From: CAVVEQ01 sp963828855 | Lineage (GTDB): Bacteria > Chloroflexota > Anaerolineae > Anaerolineales > Anaerolineaceae | Assembly: GCA_963828855.1 (NCBI GenBank) | Contig: CAWHGB010000005.1 | Span: forward strand, 186,001 to 250,000 | Length of the DNA: 64,000 bases | Direction: 5' to 3' | In this document: positions 18,926-27,493 of the stretch, in pieces | Position numbering within the stretch: position 1 is the first letter of the stretch | Layout of the letters: the number at the start of each line of letters is the position of its first letter | Program-made: the position numbers and the translations under genes | Notes under the pieces: model-generated | Seen by the model: the letters and a program-made list of their open reading frames with translations, nothing else | What the model was told of the DNA's origin: nothing | Databases searched by the model: none

Positions 18926-20413
18926 ATGAATGCTTTTCAAAACCCGCTGGTGATCCTCACTTTCCTGCCCGTGATCGGGATCGTCATGATCCTGCTTCAC
19001 AAAGAGGAAAGCCGGACCGCCAACCGCTGGATCGCGCTGGTAACCTCCCTGGCCGTATTCGCCGTCTCGATCTGGGTGCTAACCCTCTATCATCCCACTG
19101 ATCCGAAGGCACAGCTCCAGATCGATATCCCCTGGTTCACCATCAACCGCATCCCTGTCAATTTCCATCTCGGGCTGGATGGGATCAACATCCTGCTGGT
19201 GCTGCTGACCGCTTTTATCACCCCGCTGGCCATCCTGGCCACCTGGAAATCCATCAACCAGAACGTTAAACCCTTCATGGTGGTCTTCCTCCTGTTGGAG
19301 ATGGCCATGCTGGGCGTTTTTCTTTCCCTCGACATGGTACTTTTCTATGTTTTCTGGGAATTCACCCTGGTGCCGATGTACTTCCTGATCGGCATTTGGG
19401 GGGGCGAGCGGCGGGTTTATGCCGCTTTCAAGTTCTTCCTCTTCACCATGGCCGGCTCAGTGCTGATGCTGCTGGGGATCATCTACATTGGCTCCATCGC
19501 GGGAACCTATTCGATCCCCGATCTCACCGCTCAGCGGCAGGCGTTCGCTTCCGCCCAGATGGCGCTTTTCATCGTGTTCGGACTGGCCTTTGCCATCAAA
19601 GTGCCGCTATTTCCATTACACACCTGGCTGCCGGATGCCCACGTGGAAGCCCCGACCGCGGCTTCCGTCATCCTGGCAGCCATCCTGTTGAAAATGGGCT
19701 CCTACGGACTTGTTCGCTTCAATCTTGCCCTTTTCCCGCAAGCCACCTGGCAACTGGGTCCCTGGCTGGCCATCCTGGCGGTGATCGGGATCATCTATGG
19801 CGCTGCTGTGGCGCTGGCGCAAAAGGACGTGAAAAAGCTGGTGGCCTATTCCTCGGTCAGCCACATGGGTTTCGTGGTGCTTGGCATCTTCGCCCTCACC
19901 AGCCAGTCCCTGGAAGGTGCCATCCTGCAGATGGTCAACCACGGGCTCAGCACCGGGGCACTCTTCCTGATCGTCGGTTTCCTCTACGAGCGGCGCCATA
20001 CCCGCAACCTGGCTGATTTTGGCGGCATCTGGAAGGTGATGCCGATCCTAGGCGCGCTTGCGCTGGTGGTGATGCTCTCCTCGGCCGCCCTGCCGGCCAC
20101 CAACGGGTTCGCGGGCGAGTTCAACATCCTCATGGGTGCCTATCAATCCCCGCTGCTTGCGCAGCCCTGGTTCGTGGTCGTGGCCTCGCTGGGGGTGATC
20201 CTGGCGGCGGTTTATCTCTTCGTGATGTTCGAGAAGGTCTTTCTGGGTCCGGTCACCCACGCGGAAAACCAGCAGCTCCCCGACCTGGATAAACGTGAGA
20301 TCCTGATCCTGGCGCCCATCATCCTGCTCATCTTCTGGATCGGCCTGTACCCGCAGCCGTTCTTCAACCTGATCCACGCCTCGGCTACCCAGATCCTGGC
20401 TGCCATACCGTAG
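18926..20413 (+). CDS. nuoM: NADH-quinone oxidoreductase subunit M
   Basis: A 495-residue antiporter-like subunit (ND4 type) with about 14 helices. Motifs include MVLFYVFWEFTLVPMYFLIG and KVPLFPLHTWLPDAHVEAPT, with the pumping lysine/glutamate pattern. I choose ATG 18926 with a GAGG site upstream; TTG 18920 is an alternative. The frame is intact, in sharp contrast to the neighbours nuoL and nuoN. Confidence 0.95.
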   Translation: MNAFQNPLVILTFLPVIGIVMILLHKEESRTANRWIALVTSLAVFAVSIWVLTLYHPTDPKAQLQIDIPWFTINRIPVNFHLGLDGINILLVLLTAFITPLAILATWKSINQNVKPFMVVFLLLEMAMLGVFLSLDMVLFYVFWEFTLVPMYFLIGIWGGERRVYAAFKFFLFTMAGSVLMLLGIIYIGSIAGTYSIPDLTAQRQAFASAQMALFIVFGLAFAIKVPLFPLHTWLPDAHVEAPTAASVILAAILLKMGSYGLVRFNLALFPQATWQLGPWLAILAVIGIIYGAAVALAQKDVKKLVAYSSVSHMGFVVLGIFALTSQSLEGAILQMVNHGLSTGALFLIVGFLYERRHTRNLADFGGIWKVMPILGALALVVMLSSAALPATNGFAGEFNILMGAYQSPLLAQPWFVVVASLGVILAAVYLFVMFEKVFLGPVTHAENQQLPDLDKREILILAPIILLIFWIGLYPQPFFNLIHASATQILAAIP

Positions 20414-20427
20414 GGAGAGAATAACGA

Positions 20428-21896
20428 ATGCTTAACATGAATCTTCCGGTTTATCTTCCCCTGGTCTTCAGCGCAGCCTGGGCGATCTTCCTGCTCCTGG
20501 TTGATCTCTGGATCCCGAAAAACCGTAAAGGGATCACTGCCATCCTGGCAGCCATCGGGTTTGTGATCGGGCTGGTGCTTGCGTACCAGCAATTTTCCAT
20601 CCCCGGTATCCATCTTGGCATCACCGGCATTCAACGACATGATCGTGGTGGATGGCTTCAGCGTCACCCTGACGATGATCTTCATGGTCACCGGGCTGGT
20701 GGTGACGGCGCTCTCGGTGGACTACATGCGCCGGATGAAGATCGAGAAGGGCGAGCTTTACAGCCTGATGTTCTTCTCGGTCTGCGGGATGATCCTGCTG
20801 GCGCAGATCAACGACCTGATCACGCTCTTCCTGGGGCTGGAGCTGCTTTCCATTCCGCTCTATGTGATGGCGGGATTTGCCCGACCCAGGTTGGATTCGG
20901 AGGAGGCTGCGCTCAAATACTTCTTCACCGGCGCGTTCGCCAGCGGCTTCCTGCTCTATGGCATTGCCCTGGTCTTTGGTGCGACGGGCACCACCAACAT
21001 CCCCGAGATCCTGCACCGCGTTTCGGCGGATGCCCTGTTCAACCCCACCCTCATGCTGCTGGGGGCGGGCTTCCTGCTGGTTGGGTTTGGGATTCAAGGT
21101 TGCTTCGGTTCCCTTCCATATGTGGGCGCCGGATGTCTACCAGGGATCGCCCACGCCGGTGACTACATTCATGTCGGTGGGGGTGAAGATCGCCGCCTTC
21201 GGCGCGCTGATCCGCGAGTTCCTGGAGGATTTCACCATTTATGCCGTGGATCTCACCGCGGTTTTCATGGTTCTCTCGCTGGTCACCATGCTCGCCGGGA
21301 ATCTGATGGCCGTTTCCCAGAAGAACATCAAGACGGTTGATGGCCTACGCCAGCATCGCCAGCGCCGGTTACCTGTTGATGGCCTTTGTTCCCTATGGCA
21401 ACAAGGCGCATGACCAATGAGATCGTTTCGGCGATGGTGTTCTACTTCATCGCCTACGCCACTCACCTCCTTCGGCGCATGGGCGGTGGTCATCGCCGTG
21501 GAAAAAAACGACGCCCAGGGGTTGGAGATCGAAGATTACACCGGGCTGGGGAGAAATATCCCTGGCTGGGTGTGTGCATGACGCTCTTCCTGCTCTCCTA
21601 TGCCGGCGTGCCGCTCACAGTCGGGTTCTGGGGAAAATATTATCTCTTCACCGATGTGATGGATGGCGGTTTCCCGTGGCTGGCAGCCGTCGGAATTCTG
21701 GCTTCGGTGATCTCCGTTTTCTATTACCTGCGCGTGATCTTCAAGATGTTTTCATGCGGGAGGCGAACCGCACATCCGCAGGGATATCTGGCTGACCGTG
21801 GTGACCCTGGTTTCCGCGGCGGCGGTCTTCATCTTCGCGCTGGAACCCGGCTGGCTGATGGATTTTGTGAACCAGGCCGTCCTGGTCATCCGCTGA
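20428..21896 (+). CDS. nuoN: NADH-quinone oxidoreductase subunit N (eight frameshifts)
   Basis: ND2-type antiporter subunit, about 488 residues after correction. Conserved segments occur in order but in alternating frames: AFNDMIVVDGFSV, SEEAALKYFFTGAFASGF, FKVASVPFHMWAPDVYQGSP, KNIKRLMAYASIASAGYLLM, KYPWLGVCMTLFLLSYAGVP, and the last helix ending FVNQAVLVIR. I count five extra bases (near 20628, 21092, 21332, 21411, 21462) and three missing bases (near 21550, 21750, 21773). Net change gives a whole number of codons. All breaks fall between well-conserved blocks, so errors in this stretch are likelier than true loss. Confidence 0.88.
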
Positions 21897-21922
21897 ACCC
21901 TTTCCCGAAAGAAGTTTGGAAT

Positions 21923-22310
21923 ATGTCCGATAAATCCATCGCCGAGCGACTTGTTTCTGAAAAAAGATTTCCGATTTTTGCTTATCGGCGATCCTCCTGG
22001 TTACGTGGAATCAATGGGTTCCTTACCAGAGGGATTGGTCCTCCTGCGCGAGCCGCAGCCACCCATCCAGGTTATCCAGGTGTTCGTTAAGGACCTGGCT
22101 GGGCTGAAAAGAATCCTGGCAGACCTCCTTCCGCATCTGACCCCCAAGATCCCGGTCTGGATCACCTACCCCAAAGGCACTTCGGGAGTCAAAACGGATA
22201 TTAACCGGGATATTATCTGGCGGTACGTGCAGACCATTTCGATGACAGCCAATTCCATGATTTCTATTGATGACACCTGGTCTGCCATGCGGGTGATCCA
22301 GATCGGTTAA
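21923..22310 (+). CDS. DUF3052-family protein (one frameshift)
   Basis: A small protein of about 128 residues after removing one extra base near 21952 (CTT-G-TTTCTG). It starts MSDKSIAERL at ATG 21923 and contains FRFLLIGDPPGYVESMGSLP, FVKDLAGLKRIL, the conserved WITYPKGTSGVKTDI, and the ending DDTWSAMRVI. This pattern matches DUF3052 proteins, whose function is unknown; they are cytosolic and have a Rossmann-like look. It follows nuoN by 26 bases on the same strand and may be the last gene of that operon. Confidence 0.8.
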
Positions 22311-22365
22311 CCATTTTCACAGCTTAAAGATCATTTAAAAGCCCTTGACATTGAGGAAAATTCGC

Positions 22366-22394
22366 TTGCAAGATGCATAGCGCCATGCTATAAT
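22366..22394 (+). promoter_or_regulatory. Sigma-70-type promoter of rho
   Basis: TTGCAA (22366-22371), a 17-base spacer, and TATAAT (22389-22394), preceded by TGC so the -10 is also extended. This is one of the best promoters in the window. It lies about 177 bases before the rho ATG. Confidence 0.75.
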
Positions 22395-22570
22395 TTTTAA
22401 ACCTTCGAGGCAAATGTATTCGTTACACGGGATGCGGGCGGAAAACCGGCAACCCAAAGACAATCCCAACCGTTCATGACAATTGCTCTTTCAAACGCCT
22501 GCACAGACAGGCAGAACAGGCTTGATTTCTAGCCCATCACCACAATCAATCTATTCGGGGTCATTTCAAT
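22395..22570 (+). other. Long 5' leader of rho
   Basis: About 170 untranslated bases lie between the rho promoter and ATG 22571. A GCCTG-CACAGA-CAGGC hairpin lies at about 22498-22513, and a GC-rich segment with GCGGGCGG...CCGGC pairing lies near 22432-22452. I recognise no known riboswitch class. In many bacteria rho is autoregulated through its leader, so a similar role is possible here but is not shown by the sequence. Confidence 0.4.
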
Positions 22571-23851
22571 ATGCTCAACATCCTTGAACTAGAAAATCTT
22601 CCGCTTGCCACCCTCCGCGACCAGGCCATGGCGCTCAACATTCCGGACGCCAAACGCCTGAAAAAGGAGAATCTGATCGTCCGCATCGTCCAGGTGGAAG
22701 CGGAAAAGGAAGGCATCGAAGTGCGCGGCGGCGTGCTGGAGATCATGACGGAGGGCATCGGCTTCCTGCGCAGCAATTACCCCATCGGCCCGGATGATGT
22801 TTACGTCTCCCAGGCCCAGCTGCGCCGCTACGACCTGCGCAACGGCGACCTGGTCATCGGGCATCGTGCGCCCGCCGCGCGAATCCGAACGGCATTACGG
22901 CCTGCTGAAGGTGGAATCGGTCAACGGCATCGACCCCGAAGAAGCCCGCCGCCGCCCGAACTTTGAAAGCCTGACCCCGATCTTCCCGGATAAGCGCTTC
23001 GACCTGGAAACCGACCGCGGATATCCTTTCCACCCGCCTGATCAACCTGATCGCACCCATCGGGCGCGGGCAGCGCGGCATGATCGTCTCGCCGCCCAAA
23101 GCCGGCAAGACCACCATCCTCAAGCAGATCGCCAACTCCATCTCCACCAAGAACCCCGATGTGCACCTGATCATCGCCCTGATCGGCGAGCGCCCCGAGG
23201 AAGTGACCGACATGGATCGCTCGGTGGATGCCGAAGTGGTTGCCTCCACCTTCGACGAGCCGGTCACCTCGCACGTGCGCACCGCCGAGATCACCCTGGA
23301 GCGCGCCAAGCGCCTGGTGGAGATCGGCCGCGACGTGGTCATCCTGATGGATTCGCTCACCCGCCTGGCGCGCGCCTACAACCTGGTGGTCAACCCCTCC
23401 GGGCGCACCCTCTCCGGCGGTATGGACCCCAGCGCGCTCTACCCGCCCAAGCGCTTCTTCGGCGCAGCCCGCAACATCGAAGAAGGCGGCTCGCTGACCA
23501 TCATCGCCACCGCCCTGGTGGATACCGGCTCGCGCCTGGATGATGTGGTCTACGAAGAGTTCAAAGGCACCGGCAACATGGAGCTGCACCTTTCCCGCCG
23601 CCTGCAGGAACGCCGCATCTTCCCCGCCATCGACATCGAGCGCTCCTCCACCCGCCGCGAAGAACTGCTGCTCGGCCCGGATATCCTGCAGCGCGTCTGG
23701 CTGATGCGCCGCATGTACCTGCAGATGATCGGCCACGCCGCCTCAGGGCGCCGGCATGGATCCTGCCGTGGCCACCGAAGCCATCCTGCAGCGCATGCAG
23801 CGCACCAAGAACAACCAGGAATTCCTGGAAAACCTGACGGAGGACATGTGA
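22571..23851 (+). CDS. rho: Transcription termination factor Rho (three frameshifts)
   Basis: Hexameric RNA helicase for termination, about 425 residues after correction. N-terminal helix domain (LPLATLRDQAMALNIPDAKR), RNA-binding cold-shock-like domain (EGIGFLRSNYPIGPDDVYVS), then the ATPase with Walker A SPPKAGKTTILKQIA, Walker B VILMDSLTRLARAYN and the GGSLTIIATAL region. Three single extra bases (near 22859, 23023, 23749) break it; removing them gives a full-length Rho ending NNQEFLENLTEDM. Its stop overlaps the GTG start of the next gene. Rho is usually essential, so the breaks are almost certainly sequence errors. Confidence 0.93.
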
Positions 23852-25000
23852 AATTAAAGGTTGAAACCAAAAAGGAACCAAAACCCCCGGCGGAGCCGGT
23901 AAAGACAGCCGAAATCGACCGCAGGAGGAGATCAAACCGGTCGAAACCAAAGCGGGGCAAACGGGATATGACCCCCTGGCTGGGGTGGGTAGGCGTTGGG
24001 ATCGTAGGCTTGATCCTGGTGGTAGTCGTCCTGCAATTCTTCGGGGTGATCCCCACCGCGGCTTCCTCATCCAGCGGGCCGGTGAGCACACTCTCGCCGC
24101 TAAGCGTCCCCCTGCCGGAGTACCAGCCCACCCAGGCTGGTGATGCGCTCATACGACTGGCGAACCCGGTCACCACCCGCCCGGATCGGGGCAGCGAATA
24201 TGCCACCACTTATGTGGTCGAACCGGGCGATTCGGTCTTTGGCATCGCCAACCATTACAAGCTGAAACCGGAATCTGTGCTCTGGTCCAATTATTCGGTT
24301 CTTAAAGGATGATCCGCAGAATGTTTCTGTGGGTTCACAATTGAATATCCCCCCCGTGGATGGCATCTATTACCTCTGGCAGGAAGGCGATTCCCTGGAT
24401 AGTGTTTCCGGCAAATACAAGGTCACCCCCGAGGATATTCTCATGTGGCCGGGCAACAACCTGGATATGGCCAACCCGGTCATCCAGCCGAACCAGTACG
24501 TGATGATCCCGGGAGGGAAGAGCGAATTCACACAGTGGGTGGTTCCCATCGCCTACAGCCCGAAATCCGGCGCAACCCGCTCCATCAATAACCAGTGTGC
24601 CATTCCGGATGATTACTACGCTGGCACCGGCTCATTCATCTGGCCGAGTAACACGACCGCCATTTCGGGGAATGATTTCTGGGGCGGTCACCTGGGCATT
24701 GATATCGCCGCGTATGTGGGCGATGCGGTGTATGCTTCGGATTCCGGTGTGGTGGTCTTCGCCGGCGGACGCACGGATGGCTATGGCAACACGGTCATCA
24801 TCGAGCACGATACCACGTACGCCACATTTCACACCCTCTACGCTCACATGAGCGCTGTTAACGTGCGCTGCGGGCAGCGGGTGGGTCAGGGAACGCTCAT
24901 CGGGGCTGCCGGCAGCTCAGGCAATTCCACCGGCCCGCATATCCATTTTGAGATCCGCCAGAACGGGGCCTTCATCAACCCACACCAGGTGCTGCCGTAG
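23848..25000 (+). CDS. LysM-M23 cell-wall peptidase (one frameshift)
   Basis: A membrane-anchored peptidoglycan endopeptidase of about 383 residues. The N-terminus is Lys/Pro-rich, followed by one transmembrane helix (residues about 45-67). Two LysM domains follow (TYVVEPGDSVFGIANHYKL and YYLWQEGDSLDSVSGKYKV), then a C-terminal peptidase M23 domain with GHLGIDIAA, AHMSAV and the HxH motif in GPHIHFEIR. One extra G near 24307 splits the two LysM repeats. The GTG start overlaps the rho stop. It probably acts outside the membrane in wall remodelling. A strong terminator follows. Confidence 0.88.
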
Positions 25001-25036
25001 TCTGGTGAACGTATTCTTTAAGTAAAGTCCAAGAAA

Positions 25037-25060
25037 GGCGGGCATTCACGCCCGCCTTTT
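25037..25060 (+). terminator. Intrinsic terminator after the M23 gene
   Basis: GGCGGGC (25037-25043), a 6-base loop, GCCCGCC (25050-25056) and TTTT. It lies 36 bases after the peptidase stop. AAA before the stem also makes it usable in reverse, and its GGCGGGC core matches the palindromic repeat family found elsewhere in the window. Confidence 0.85.
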
Positions 25061-25376
25061 CTTATTCGAAGGTTTGAGAATGATTCCCACAGGAGCGATA
25101 CTTTGATCGACTGGTAATCGCTTATTACCAGGTACTACGCGAATCCGAACGACGAGGCGATGATCGATCCTGATGAAATCATGGGGGTAATTTAACCAGT
25201 TTCACATCATAAAGAACCGTGCTAAAGTTGTGTTGATCCTGATACTTACGTATACCGATAGATTCCCTATTCGCATCGTTTGCTTCCCGGGAGGCAGGAA
25301 TGGTCGATCAAGCGAAATTGGAATTCAGAGCATTTGACCCAACCCGGCGCAGAGACCCGCTGGATCCCCGCCGATC
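25061..25376. other. Intergenic stretch with one hairpin
   Basis: A CTGGTAAT-cgctt-ATTACCAG hairpin lies around 25110-25130. Farther on, a GGGAGG site precedes ATG 25300, whose short frame (MVDQAKLEFRAFD) closes after 25 codons. It could be the real start of the HD gene if a base is missing near 25370. Nothing else is recognised. Confidence 0.4.
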
Positions 25377-26114
25377 TTGACCTGCGCCTTCCGGCGGGCT
25401 GCCCCGGTAGCGCCAGAATTCCTGCACTTCCTGGCGTATATCCCCTGGCGGGAAATATACCTGGACCTTGTCCCGCCGAAATACCTGGATTTTTTCAAAT
25501 ACGTGCTCCCCCACCTGCAAAAACGAAGCACGGATGTGCACATCGCCACCTGCCTGGGTTTCGCCGGGGAACTGATCGAGGCGAACGCCGTGACCGAATC
25601 GGAGCGGATGATCCACCTGGCGTTCATCCTCCACGATTGCGGCTGGAGCTTGATGAGCGAGGCGGAGATCGCCGCCAGCCTGGGGGTGGCGGGGCTGGCA
25701 CTTTCGGAGGAGGCTGCCAAACCCAAGCTGCGCCACGCCGAATTGGGCCGCGAGCTGGCCCGGCGGTTATTGAAGGAGTACCCCTTCGACCCGCCCCTGC
25801 GCGAAGAGGAGGAGGAGATGATCCTCAAGGCGGTCCTCTACCACGACCGGCCCGGGGAACTGGCCGCGATGGGCGGGGTGCCCCTGCCGGTGAAGGTGGT
25901 CTGCGATATCGACCACCAGTGGTCCTTCACCCACGCCAACTTCTGGCAGGATACCATCCGCAAAGGGGTGGATCCGCGCGAGTACCTCGAAAACCTGGGG
26001 GAGGACCTGCAAAAGTACTTCGTCACCGAGCCGGGGAAGCAAATGGCCGGGCGATTGCTCGCGGAGCGTGGGGCGGAGGTGAAGGCGTGGGAGGAAAGGG
26101 TTTCTTCGCGATAA
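25377..26114 (+). CDS. HD-domain hydrolase-like protein
   Basis: A protein of about 245 residues with HD-superfamily features. HLAFILHDCGWSL carries the adjacent His-Asp pair (about residues 82-94), and KAVLYHDRPGEL carries a later His-Asp (about 153-164). Family members are metal-dependent phosphohydrolases; the substrate here is unknown. The TTG start at 25377 is the first possible in this frame, but a better-placed ATG with a ribosome site exists at 25300 in another frame, so the N-terminus is uncertain. It abuts the next methyltransferase gene directly. Confidence 0.65.
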   Translation: MTCAFRRAAPVAPEFLHFLAYIPWREIYLDLVPPKYLDFFKYVLPHLQKRSTDVHIATCLGFAGELIEANAVTESERMIHLAFILHDCGWSLMSEAEIAASLGVAGLALSEEAAKPKLRHAELGRELARRLLKEYPFDPPLREEEEEMILKAVLYHDRPGELAAMGGVPLPVKVVCDIDHQWSFTHANFWQDTIRKGVDPREYLENLGEDLQKYFVTEPGKQMAGRLLAERGAEVKAWEERVSSR

Positions 26115-26687
26115 ATGGTGACAGACTCTATGGCAATCTGGAAAATCGTCACCTTCCTGGTTCTCTCCCTCGTGCTGGCCTATATCTCGCGCGCCTCGCT
26201 GCGCGCGCCCCGCTCGCACGGCTTTTACCGTTTCTTCGCCTGGGAGTTCATCCTGGCGTTGTTCCTGCTCAATATCGATGTCTGGTTTCAAAACCCGCTC
26301 TCCTGGCACCAGCTCATCTCCTGGTTCCTGCTCATCCTGAGCATCGTCCCGCTTGTTTTCGGGATCCGCGCGCTGCGAAGCGGGGGAAAACCCACCCAAC
26401 AGCGGGAGGGCGAGCCCCAGCTCCTGGCTTTTGAGAAGACCTCCACCCTGGTGACCACCGGGATCTACCGCTACATTCGCCACCCGCTCTACAGCTCGCT
26501 GCTTTTGCTCGCCTGGGGGATATTCTTCAAAGCGCCATCCGGGTTGGGATTAGTCCTGGCGCTGGGAGCAACGGTATTTTTGGTTTTGACCGCCAAAGCG
26601 GATGAAGCCGAATGTATTCGCTTTTTTGGATCTGATTATCAATCCTATATGAAACAAACCAGGATGTTCATGCCTTTTATTTTTTAA
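26115..26687 (+). CDS. Isoprenylcysteine-methyltransferase-like membrane protein
   Basis: A 190-residue protein with about five hydrophobic segments and the motif LVTTGIYRYIRHPLYSSLLL (about residues 121-140), the SAM-binding signature of the ICMT/PEMT superfamily. The C-terminal ADEAECIRFFGSDYQSY fits the same family. It starts immediately after the HD gene stop; a second ATG at 26130 is an alternative start. It has the same signature as the protein at 42-695, but the rest is diverged, so they are distant paralogs. Confidence 0.82.
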   Translation: MVTDSMAIWKIVTFLVLSLVLAYISRASLRAPRSHGFYRFFAWEFILALFLLNIDVWFQNPLSWHQLISWFLLILSIVPLVFGIRALRSGGKPTQQREGEPQLLAFEKTSTLVTTGIYRYIRHPLYSSLLLLAWGIFFKAPSGLGLVLALGATVFLVLTAKADEAECIRFFGSDYQSYMKQTRMFMPFIF

Positions 26688-26753
26688 AGTAGTGAACTTG
26701 CCGCAAAATCAACTGATTCGATCTTTATCACGAAGAGGGGTGACAAGAATAAA

Positions 26754-26782
26754 ATGTCGGTCACCGTTTTTGTGACCGACAT
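26754..26782 (-). terminator. 11-bp perfect hairpin, terminator-like on the minus strand
   Basis: ATGTCGGTCAC pairs perfectly with GTGACCGACAT across a 7-base T-rich loop. Read on the minus strand the stem is followed by TTTTATTCTT and lies 27 bases beyond the stop of the HEPN-like gene. It can end that transcript and may also stop the convergent methyltransferase. Confidence 0.65.
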
Positions 26783-26809
26783 ACAGCTAGCAATCACTAC
26801 CAATATTAA

Positions 26810-27431
26810 TTAAGCCACTCTACCAGTTAGATTCTGAAATATATCTTCCAGTTCATCATTAATTCGCGACCATTGATCAAAGTCAAATACGTGTAAATCG
26901 ATTCCCATCATAAGTGCGATTTCGAATAATTGATTTCCAATGGTTTCGTATATTATCTTCATATCCTGAATTTTGATCTTTTCGGGCCATTCAGCTTTGG
27001 GATTTAATAGGCGACTGTGATCAATATGGGCAATATATTTATCTCTTAATTCTTTTAAATTAATTTGAACGAAACTTTCTGGGGGATATAAATTGAGTAA
27101 ATAATTTATACGCGATTGAATTGAATTCTCATTCCCGCTTTCATCTGGAGTCGATAGATATGTACTATAAATTGAAGATAAAGAACTGAGATTTATGGAA
27201 TCACTTCTTTGAATTAGGATATTTGAAGAGTTTTAATATTGCGGATTGGTAACAAATTCCTTCAATATGATTTAGCAAATATTTATATTCAAAAAATAGA
27301 CCCGGACTATTCTTTTTAAATTCATGGAGTCTTACCCGAATTTGAATAGAAGAATACCCGTCCAAATAGCAAATAGCTAGTTGGATTAGGATTCTTTCGA
27401 ATTTCCTTTTGTTTATTTCAAAATCTTTCAC
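26810..27431 (-). CDS. HEPN/AbiU2-like protein in an AT-rich island (one frameshift)
   Basis: A protein of about 206 residues. The first 70 codons are open from ATG 27431 (MKDFEINKRKFERI), and the remaining 135 codons are open in the next frame from about 27236 to the stop at 26810; one extra base near 27223 joins them (LKLFKYLIQRSDSIN). The C-terminal half contains LKELRDKYIAHIDHS, resembling the R-x-K-x-x-AH core of HEPN/AbiU2-type proteins, some of which are RNases in abortive-infection or toxin systems. Codon use is far more AT-rich than its neighbours, suggesting recent transfer. The catalytic assignment is tentative. No partner antitoxin gene is seen next to it. Confidence 0.55.
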
Positions 27432-27493
27432 AAATTTGCCTTAATTTTTTTTACTGATCAATATTTACTAGAATGATGATAATTTTGACGAAG

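Noticed and set aside
20428..21896. nuoN as a true pseudogene
   Set aside because: All conserved blocks remain, shifts are single bases that sum to whole codons, and clean nuoM and broken rho nearby suggest local sequence error instead.
22410..22470. A riboswitch in the rho leader
   Set aside because: GC-rich pairing is present, but I could not match it to any known class. It is kept only as an unassigned leader.
15360..24310. Programmed +1 frameshifting as the cause of repeated extra bases
   Set aside because: The sites share no slippery motif or downstream structure, differ in context, and occur in unrelated genes, several times in each.
25280..26434. A 384-codon frame overlapping the HD and methyltransferase genes
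   Set aside because: It runs through two genes with recognisable motifs in other frames and is compositionally random.
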